Shown here: positions 1-4,830 of the stretch, piece by piece | Layout of the letters: each line of letters opens with the position of its first letter | How positions within the stretch are numbered: position 1 is the stretch's first letter | From: Pseudomonadota bacterium | GTDB taxonomy: Bacteria > Pseudomonadota > Alphaproteobacteria > Micavibrionales > UBA2020 | Direction of reading: 5' to 3' | DNA length: 19,864 nucleotides | Assembly: GCA_023444705.1 (NCBI GenBank) | Contig: JAEXMB010000060.1 | Span: 1 to 19,864, forward strand | The notes under the pieces: generated by a model | What the model was told of the DNA's origin: nothing | The model's input: the letters and a program-made list of their open reading frames with translations, nothing else | Database searches by the model: none | Position numbers and translations under genes: made by a program

Positions 1-326
1 AGGGCTTCAGCTTCGTCTTTGGTCGCACCTTGTTTCAGGGGCTTGGGAGCGCCTTCAACCAGGTCTTTTGCTTCTTTCAGGCCCAGACCGGTGATTTCGC
101 GAACGATTTTGATCACTTCGATCTTCTTGTCGCCCGAAGCAGCCAGAACGACGTCAAAGTCGGTCTTTGCTTCAGCGGCAGGAGCAGCGCCACCGCCAAC
201 AGCGGCAACAGCTACGGGAGCGGCAGCGCTAACGCCCCACTTTTCTTCAAGCATTTTCGACAGTTCAGCGGCTTCCAGAACGGTCAGTGCAGACAGGGTG
301 TCTACGATTTTAGCCAAATCAGCCAT
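1..326 (-). CDS. rplL: 50S ribosomal protein L7/L12, 3' end cut by window edge
   Basis: This is the stalk protein of the large ribosomal subunit, which recruits translation GTPases. The 108 complete codons visible begin MADLAKIVDTLSALTVLEAA, the N-terminal dimerisation region. An Ala/Gly-rich hinge (about residues 34-52) follows, then the C-terminal domain with the family pattern KTDFDVVL, KIEVIKIVREITGLGLKEAK and LVEGAPK. The family is usually about 120-125 residues, so only some 15 residues are lost at the left edge. The start at 324-326 has an AAGGAG ribosome site a few bases upstream. It follows rplJ by 67 bases and is surely cotranscribed with it; rpoB would be expected beyond the edge. 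Identification is by direct recognition of the protein sequence. Confidence 0.97.
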   Translation of the reverse strand, partial: MADLAKIVDTLSALTVLEAAELSKMLEEKWGVSAAAPVAVAAVGGGAAPAAEAKTDFDVVLAASGDKKIEVIKIVREITGLGLKEAKDLVEGAPKPLKQGATKDEAEA

Positions 327-393
327 TTTAGTTCTCCTTAGATGGGATTTATTTTTTGTAGTTCAAGTTGTGGTGTATCGAAGTGACTGTATG

Positions 394-903
394 TCACCCT
401 TTGTCGGCATACGCCTGAACGACACGGGCCAGCTGGCCTGCGGGCGCCTGGGCGAGCGTGGCGATGCGCTGTGCGGGGGTCTGAAGCAGACCAACCAGCA
501 TGCCGCGCTGTTCATCCAGCGACGGCAGTTTCGACAGCGCTTCCACACCCGCTTTGTCGAGCGTCTTGTCGCCCAAAGCACCACCGAGAATGACGAATTT
601 CTCGTTGTCTTTGGCGAATTTCGCAGCGACTTTGGCAGCAGCAACCGGATCTTTCGAGGTTGCGATGCCAACGGGGCCTTTCAGCAGAGGGCCGATGCCT
701 TCAAAGCGTGTACCTTGCAGGGCGCGCAGAACGAGCCTGTTTTTCGATACTTTGAAGGTGACGCCTTCTTTACGCATTTGAACACGCAGTTCAGACGCCT
801 GTCCTGCCGTCAGACCCAGGTTGTGGGCAACGACGATGGACTCGGTCTGGCCGAATGTCTCTTGCAAAGAAGCGACAGCTTCCGCTTTTTGTGCACGATC
901 CAC
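394..903 (-). CDS. rplJ: 50S ribosomal protein L10
   Basis: L10 is the base of the ribosomal stalk; it anchors L7/L12 dimers on 23S rRNA. The 169-residue product has the usual family length. It starts MDRAQKAEAVASLQE, followed by the typical stretch around residues 35-60 (ASELRVQMRKEGVTFKVSKN) and KGPVGIA near residue 76. The C-terminal helix that binds L7/L12 includes LLQTPAQRIATLAQAPAGQLARV in pieces. The start is GTG at 901-903, with GGAG upstream. L10 in complex with L7/L12 normally represses its own mRNA through the leader upstream of this gene. That leader is visible here between rplA and rplJ. Confidence 0.97.
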   Translation of the reverse strand: MDRAQKAEAVASLQETFGQTESIVVAHNLGLTAGQASELRVQMRKEGVTFKVSKNRLVLRALQGTRFEGIGPLLKGPVGIATSKDPVAAAKVAAKFAKDNEKFVILGGALGDKTLDKAGVEALSKLPSLDEQRGMLVGLLQTPAQRIATLAQAPAGQLARVVQAYADKG

Positions 904-970
904 GGATATCTCCGTTTGTTAGTTATGGCGAGCTTTACGGTTTAAAGGCAAAGCCGGCCGGGTTGCACTT

Positions 971-1007
971 GAAAACCGGCGAAGTACAGATAGGCGTACC
1001 GGTTTTC
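971..1007 (-). promoter_or_regulatory. Strong hairpin in the rplJ 5' leader, possible attenuator
   Basis: A perfect 9-bp inverted repeat, GAAAACCGG / CCGGTTTTC, encloses a 19-base loop that itself contains two GTAC blocks able to pair. It lies between the L10-leader motif and the rplJ start on the transcribed (minus) strand. The 3' arm ends in GGTTTTC, so it could act as a weak intrinsic attenuator or an mRNA-processing hairpin. The inverted repeat is directly visible; the role is inferred. Confidence 0.45.
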
Positions 1008-1044
1008 GCTGTTGTCCCGTCCCGAAGCGTCAAGCCATAACGAA

Positions 1045-1140
1045 AACTCGTTAAAAACTCTTCTTCCTCGTCTGTACTGGCCTGTAACGTTTAATCCTTG
1101 GCGGATACCAGTAGTCTCGGACAGGGTCCCTCCTCGCCTT
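1045..1140 (-). ncRNA. L10 (rplJ) leader RNA, autoregulatory binding site
   Basis: The rplA-rplJ gap of 290 bases is long for this operon. On the minus strand it contains the block GAGACTACTGG (1108-1118), then TTAA (1091-1094), then CCAGTACAGACGAGG (about 1066-1080). This order of AGAC/ACTGG, TTAA and CCAGT/AGACG is what alphaproteobacterial L10 leaders show. ACTGG can pair with CCAGT to close the element. L10-L7/L12 binding to it represses rplJL translation in known systems. Boundaries are approximate and no covariance model was run. Confidence 0.65.
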
Positions 1141-1156
1141 GAGAGCGTGGAGGAAA

Positions 1157-1187
1157 TTGCCGGCGGCGTTTAAGGCACCGCCGGCAA
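1157..1187 (-). promoter_or_regulatory. GC-rich hairpin just after rplA (rplA-rplJ attenuator or processing site)
   Basis: A perfect 10-bp inverted repeat, TTGCCGGCGG / CCGCCGGCAA, with an 11-base loop begins 7 bases after the rplA stop on the minus strand. The run after it is AATTTCC, not a full U-tract, so complete termination is unlikely. A partial terminator or RNA-processing hairpin that sets the ratio of rplKA to rplJL is the likely role (inference). Confidence 0.5.
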
Positions 1188-1193
1188 GTCTCG

Positions 1194-1928
1194 TTAAGCC
1201 GCGTCTTTCGTCAGGCTCGACAGGTCAAGGCGAAGGCCAGGACCCTGGGTCGACGACAGCGCTGCTTTTTTCAGGTAGTTGCCTTTCATGGCCGACGGCT
1301 TGGCTTTCACCAGCGCGTCCATGAGGGCACGGATGTTTTCGACAAGCTTCTTCTCGTCAAAGCTGGCTTTGCCAACGCCGACGTGAACGATGCCTTCTTT
1401 CTGGGCGCGGAACTCGACCGAACCGCCCTTGGCAGCTTTAACGGCAGAGGTGACGTCCATCGTGACGGTACCCAGTTTCGGGTTGGGCATCAGGCCTTTG
1501 GGGCCGAGGATCTGGCCGAGCTTACCAACGGTACCCATCATGTCGGGGGTCGCGATGACGCGCTCGAAAGGCATGTCGCCTTTCTGGACCATTGCTGCCA
1601 GTTCTTCGTCGCCGACAACGTCCGCGCCTGCTTTTTTCGCTTCTTCAGCCTTGGGGCCTTTTGCGAAAACGGCAACGCGGATGGTTTTGCCGGTGCCGTT
1701 GGGCAGGACAACCATGCCGCGGACGTTCTGGTCCGACTGCTTGGTGTCGATGCCAAGGTTGACGGCGATGTCGATGGTTTCGTCGAATTTCGCGGTTGCG
1801 TGCTTCTTGAGGAAGGCAACGGCTTCTTCGACGTTCCACACTTTCGTGTTGTCCAGACCTTCACGTACGGCGCGCAGGCGCTTGGTGAACGGCGATTTTA
1901 CTTTTTTGGCGGTTTCTTTTTTAGCCAT
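1194..1928 (-). CDS. rplA: 50S ribosomal protein L1
   Basis: L1 forms the mobile L1 stalk that helps release deacylated tRNA from the E site; it also represses its own operon mRNA in well-studied bacteria. The 244-residue product (family about 230-240) begins MAKKETAKKVKSPFTKRLRA. It contains DETIDIAVNLGID near residue 50, RGMVVLPNGTGK near 70, and the signature GQILGPKGLMPNPKLGTVT near 140. The reading frame stays open upstream, but the MAKK start at 1926-1928 is chosen by homology. It lies 4 bases after the rplK stop, so the two genes are translationally close. Confidence 0.97.
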   Translation of the reverse strand: MAKKETAKKVKSPFTKRLRAVREGLDNTKVWNVEEAVAFLKKHATAKFDETIDIAVNLGIDTKQSDQNVRGMVVLPNGTGKTIRVAVFAKGPKAEEAKKAGADVVGDEELAAMVQKGDMPFERVIATPDMMGTVGKLGQILGPKGLMPNPKLGTVTMDVTSAVKAAKGGSVEFRAQKEGIVHVGVGKASFDEKKLVENIRALMDALVKAKPSAMKGNYLKKAALSSTQGPGLRLDLSSLTKDAA

Positions 1929-1932
1929 TGTA

Positions 1933-2367
1933 TCAGCCCTCCACCACTTGAACGCCCATCGAGCGCGCGGTACCCGCAAGGGTCTTCACGGCGGCATCAA
2001 CGTTTGCTGCGTTCATGTCTTTCATTTTCTGTTCGGCGATTTCGCGCAGTTGTGCGGTGGTCACTTTACCGACGGGCGCATCTTTACCGGTGGTACCCGA
2101 ACCTTTGTCCAGCTTGGCAGCTTTCTTGATGAAATAGCTGGCAGGCGGGGTCTTCATAACGAAGGTGAAGGTGCGGTCGACGAATACGGTGATGACCACG
2201 GGAACCGGCATGCCGGGTTCCATACCCTGCGTCTGGGCGTTAAAGCCCTTGCAGAATTCCATGATGTTCACGCCGGCCTGGCCGAGTGCGGGACCAATGG
2301 GGGGAGAGGGATTCGCTTTGCCAGCCGGTACAACCAGCTTGACATAGCCCTGGATCTTCTTAGCCAT
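1933..2367 (-). CDS. rplK: 50S ribosomal protein L11
   Basis: L11 binds the GTPase-associated region of 23S rRNA and is needed for the stringent response through RelA. The 144-residue product has normal length and starts MAKKIQGYVKLVVPAGKANP. The proline-rich region PSPPIGPALGQAGVNIMEFCK spans about residues 20-40, and the C-terminal RNA-binding domain ends GTARSMGVQVVEG. The start at 2365-2367 follows an AAAGGA-type ribosome site. It is the first gene of rplKAJL and has a good promoter upstream, after an independent secreted-protein gene. Confidence 0.97.
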   Translation of the reverse strand: MAKKIQGYVKLVVPAGKANPSPPIGPALGQAGVNIMEFCKGFNAQTQGMEPGMPVPVVITVFVDRTFTFVMKTPPASYFIKKAAKLDKGSGTTGKDAPVGKVTTAQLREIAEQKMKDMNAANVDAAVKTLAGTARSMGVQVVEG

Positions 2368-2478
2368 GATTTATCCTTTAAAGTCAAAGGGTTCGTGGTG
2401 CGACTGGGTGAGGTCTTTACACCCCTGTCTTCCACGTTTTTTCAACGATAGAAGGCACAACGCCTCTACCGCGCGCGG

Positions 2479-2508
2479 AATATACACAGGAAAGTGCAAT
2501 AAATGCAA
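2479..2508 (-). promoter_or_regulatory. Promoter for rplKAJL
   Basis: On the minus strand a -35 element TTGCAT (2503-2508) is followed after 18 bases by the -10 element TATATT (2479-2484). A GC-rich CGCGCGCGG stretch sits near the expected start site, as in stringently controlled promoters. The leader to the rplK start would be about 105 bases. The prediction is by eye. Confidence 0.6.
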
Positions 2509-2566
2509 GGCACAAAAGCGATTTTATTGAAATATCTGCGGCAATGCAGCAATGCCTGCCCTTTGA

Positions 2567-2854
2567 CTAGCGTTTGGCAGGATCACTCTCCTGCTCCGCC
2601 GCCTTGACCTCGGGCGCGGGCGGCAGGGCAATTGTCCCCGCATCGCCAGCCTGATCGGTGGCGGTGGTATTGGCGTGGGCTGCGGGCGACACGTCGTCGG
2701 ACAGGCGATCCACCGCAGGCAGCGGCGTTTCATCGCCCGGCGTGACGCTGCTTGATCCCTTCATCAGCGGTTCGGTGTTCTGGGCCATGACAAACGGGGC
2801 GTAGGTTGTCGCCATAACGGCGATGGCGGCCAGAACATACACGGAGGGTTTCAT
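2567..2854 (-). CDS. Small secreted or periplasmic protein of unknown function
   Basis: The 95-residue product starts MKPSVYVLAAIAVMATTYAP. This is a clear signal peptide with the likely cleavage VMA|QN near residue 24. The mature part (about 71 residues) is low in hydrophobics, rich in Ala, Pro, Asp, Glu and Thr, and looks disordered; no family is recognised. The start at 2852-2854 is preceded by GGGGAGAG, a strong ribosome site. The frame stays open into nusG, but that part is only a shadow. A possible -10 (TATAGA, 2886-2891) lies between the nusG terminator and this gene. It sits between nusG and rplK, usually directly adjacent. Function unknown; that it is a real gene is likely from the signal peptide and ribosome site. 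Confidence 0.7.
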   Translation of the reverse strand: MKPSVYVLAAIAVMATTYAPFVMAQNTEPLMKGSSSVTPGDETPLPAVDRLSDDVSPAAHANTTATDQAGDAGTIALPPAPEVKAAEQESDPAKR

Positions 2855-2941
2855 GATAGCTCTCCCCTTAAAAACGGATACAGCGTCTATACACAGCAAC
2901 GCCCCGCCCCGCCACATGGTTCCATCCGGCGCAGCCCATGC

Positions 2942-2968
2942 AAAAACCCCGCGCACGGCGGCGCGGGG
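2942..2968 (-). terminator. Rho-independent terminator after nusG
   Basis: The arms CCCCGCGC (2947-2954) and GCGCGGGG (2961-2968) form an 8-bp perfect stem with a 6-base loop. On the minus strand the stem is followed by TTTTTG. It lies 28 bases beyond the nusG stop and separates secE-nusG transcription from the genes to the left. Confidence 0.88.
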
Positions 2969-2996
2969 CTTTGCAATCGTCAGAGGGCATAAAGCC

Positions 2997-3527
2997 TTAG
3001 ACTTTTTCGACCTGGCTGAATTCCAGCTCGACCGGCGTTGCGCGGCCGAAGATCGAGACCAGCACCTTGAGGCGGCTCTTGGCTTCGTCGATTTCCTCGA
3101 CCGTACCGTTGAAGGATGCGAAGGGACCATCAGCCACACGCACCTGTTCGCCGATTTCGAAGGTAACGGTAGAGCGCGGACGTTCCGCACCTTCGGTCAT
3201 CTGCTTCATCAGGCGGGTCGCCTCGCCTTCGGTGATCGGGTGGGGCTTGTTGCCGCCGCCAAGGAAACCGGTCACTTTCGGGGTGTTTTTAACAAGGTGC
3301 CAAGCCTCGTCGTTCATTTCCATTTTCACCAGCACGTAGCCGGGGAAGAACTTGCGCTCGGCATTGACCTTCTGGCCGCGGCGCACTTCGATGACTTCCT
3401 CGGTCGGCACCATCACCTCGGTGATGTATTGCTCGATGCCGCGCTTGGCCGCACCTTCCAGAATGGAGGCCGCGACTTTCTTTTCAAAGCCGGAGTAGAC
3501 GTGCAGGACATACCAGCGCAGTGCCAT
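2997..3527 (-). CDS. nusG: Transcription termination/antitermination factor NusG
   Basis: NusG binds RNA polymerase, supports processive elongation, and links it to Rho or to the ribosomal protein S10. The 176-residue product has the family length. The NGN domain runs from MALRWYVLHVYSGFEKKVA, with EVMVPTEEV and ERKFFPGYVLVKMEMND, to TPKVTGFLGG (about residue 90). The KOW domain starts near residue 125 with GEQVRVADGPFASFNGTVEE and ends VELEFSQVEKV. It lies 62 bases after secE, and its transcript ends at the strong hairpin downstream. The arrangement tRNA-Trp, secE, nusG is a conserved bacterial one. Confidence 0.97.
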   Translation of the reverse strand: MALRWYVLHVYSGFEKKVAASILEGAAKRGIEQYITEVMVPTEEVIEVRRGQKVNAERKFFPGYVLVKMEMNDEAWHLVKNTPKVTGFLGGGNKPHPITEGEATRLMKQMTEGAERPRSTVTFEIGEQVRVADGPFASFNGTVEEIDEAKSRLKVLVSIFGRATPVELEFSQVEKV

Positions 3528-3589
3528 GTTATTTATTCCCGAAGCTGTGCCGCAAAGGCACGGTTAAAATCGTTATCCGCTCCCCCGCC

Positions 3590-3775
3590 TTAACGGCCGA
3601 GGATCAGTTCAATACCCGACGAAATCGCCCAGTCGGCCACCAGCAGGATCATCGACAGGATGAAGATCATGATGAACACGACGATGGTGGTCGTGACCAC
3701 TTCCTTGCGCGACGGCCAGGTGACCTTCTGGCCTTCCTGTTTGACTTCGCGAATAAAACGCATCGGGTTTGCCAT
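3590..3775 (-). CDS. secE: Preprotein translocase subunit SecE
   Basis: SecE is the clamp subunit of the SecYEG channel in the inner membrane. The 61-residue, single-span form typical of alphaproteobacteria is seen. A cytosolic amphipathic part holds the family motif FIREVKQEGQKVTWPSRKE (residues 7-25, with conserved WP). One membrane span follows at about residues 28-50 (TTIVVFIMIFILSMILLVAD). The start is ATG at 3773-3775. It is followed by nusG and preceded by tRNA-Trp on the same strand, probably in one transcript. Confidence 0.95.
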   Translation of the reverse strand: MANPMRFIREVKQEGQKVTWPSRKEVVTTTIVVFIMIFILSMILLVADWAISSGIELILGR

Positions 3776-3835
3776 CGTATGGTGCCGTCCTGTTCAAATG
3801 CGGGGCCGTGGCCGGTTTCGTCCTTGCGGTCAGGC

Positions 3836-3911
3836 TGGCAGGAGCGGAGGGACTCGAACCCACAACACCCGGTTTTGGAGACCGGTACTCTACCAATTGA
3901 GCTACGCTCCT
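3836..3911 (-). tRNA. trnW: tRNA-Trp (anticodon CCA)
   Basis: The minus strand folds as a full cloverleaf of 76 bases including an encoded 3' CCA. The acceptor stem is AGGAGCG/CGCTCCT with discriminator G. The D-arm includes TAGCTCAATTGGTAGAG. The anticodon stem ACCGG/CCGGG-type carries the loop TCTCCAAAA, giving anticodon CCA. The T-arm is GTGGGTTCGAGTCCC. Placement directly upstream of secE-nusG is the classic context for this tRNA. Confidence 0.96.
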
Positions 3912-4236
3912 GCAGTGCCTTGACGCACCGCCTTTTGCTGGTGAAACCACCGGAAAAGACGGCCACTTTTTCCCTGCAACCCCTCGTCTCCGGCTGTCGC
4001 CGGAAAGGCCGAGTTTCAAATTGTCAGGGGAAAGTACGAGAAGAAATAACCGAAGTGCAAAAACAAATCCAGCGAAAAAGTGAATAGAGGTGCCGGAAAA
4101 CATGCGGCCGTTTTTAATCATCATCACCACTTCGCCACGGCGACGCCGGCTGACCCTGCCGCCCTCAGCGGGTTAAGAACGGCGGGTTATCCACATTTTC
4201 CTGTATTAACATTAATTATCAATAACTTGGTAATAT
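3912..4236. other. Intergenic region with AT-rich part; promoter of tRNA-Trp-secE-nusG expected here
   Basis: No credible gene is seen here. The part next to the tRNA should carry its promoter on the minus strand, but no clear -35/-10 pair could be chosen by eye. A short hairpin, TCCGGC/GCCGGA, lies near 3990. From about 4193 to the end the sequence turns AT-rich, in contrast to the GC-rich surroundings. The stretch starts at an exact DnaA box and ends at the parS-like site. Confidence 0.6.
4187..4195 (+). promoter_or_regulatory. Exact consensus DnaA box
   Basis: TTATCCACA is a perfect match to the 9-mer bound by DnaA. It borders an AT-rich stretch of about 65 bases. Only one exact box was found; TTATCAATA at about 4217 is a poor second match. 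A single box can occur by chance (about one in seven for a window of this size), so this alone does not make an origin. Confidence 0.45.
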
Positions 4237-4252
4237 TGTTTCACGTTAAACA
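4237..4252. promoter_or_regulatory. parS-like ParB binding site, one mismatch
   Basis: TGTTTCACGTTAAACA matches the chromosomal parS palindrome TGTTTCACGTGAAACA at 15 of 16 positions; only the G at position 11 is T. It overlaps the last codons and stop of the phosphatase gene. ParB binding would mark a chromosome-segregation centromere, usually near the replication origin. The match is seen; binding is inferred. Confidence 0.5.
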
Positions 4253-4830
4253 TTTAATTCCCGGACCTCAAGATAATCCACGGGCAGCACTTGCGAAATA
4301 CCCGCCAATGCATTTGAGAAATTTAGATTTTTTTCCGCCATGCCGTGCATGAGCCGCATCAGGAAGCCATGTGAGAAAACAATGCAGTTCTCCCCCTTAT
4401 ACTCTTGAAAAACAGCGCTTATGCGGCCTTCCAGGGCTTGGGGGTCCTCAACCCCCGGCCCGCCCTCTTTCAAGCGGACGTAAAGCCTTTCGCGCACCGC
4501 CTGCAGAGGGTTGTCCTGCGCGCTCACGACTAGCTGAGATGGCGTGAAAAGGATTTCATCCAGCCGGTTGTCAATGCGGACTTTCTTATTCAGACCATAG
4601 AGAGCCTGAACAGCCGCACAGGTCTGTTGTGTGCGCAACGCCGAGCTGCACACCATGTAATCGGCGGCGTTCACCTGCCGCACAATATCCTCCCCCCACG
4701 GCAATGTCGGCGGCAATGCTGCGATCGGGGGGGATACCCTTCCAGTGGCCAGATCGTCGAGCGCGTCTAGCGACAGCGCCTGATAATCATGGTAGGGCGG
4801 CAACAAGCGATTATGGCGTACGACGAGCAT
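4246..4830 (-). CDS. Histidine phosphatase (phosphoglycerate-mutase-like) family protein, RHN variant
   Basis: The 194-residue product shows the core of the histidine phosphatase superfamily. MLVVRHN at residues 1-7 supplies Arg5 and the nucleophile His6. SSALRTQQT supplies Arg66, RLDEILF contains acidic Glu92, and VFSHGFLMR supplies the second His, His154. The usual RHG(E) is RHN here. The family removes or transfers phosphate from small molecules or proteins; the substrate is unknown. The start at 4828-4830 is chosen because AAGGGGG lies 8 bases upstream and because the phosphatase fold begins with MLVVRH. The longer frame upstream would just read through the end of the preceding gene. It overlaps that dikinase-like gene by 20 bases, so translation is probably coupled and the two products likely act on the same pathway. 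Confidence 0.82.
   Translation of the reverse strand: MLVVRHNRLLPPYHDYQALSLDALDDLATGRVSPPIAALPPTLPWGEDIVRQVNAADYMVCSSALRTQQTCAAVQALYGLNKKVRIDNRLDEILFTPSQLVVSAQDNPLQAVRERLYVRLKEGGPGVEDPQALEGRISAVFQEYKGENCIVFSHGFLMRLMHGMAEKNLNFSNALAGISQVLPVDYLEVRELNV

Noticed and set aside
3609..4130. A 173-codon minus-strand frame running across tRNA-Trp into secE
   Set aside because: It crosses a perfect tRNA and overlaps secE in another frame; not a gene.
3912..4245. The region considered as a full replication origin
   Set aside because: Only one exact DnaA box was found and no cluster; the genes on both sides run the same way. It is reported only as a candidate origin-proximal element.
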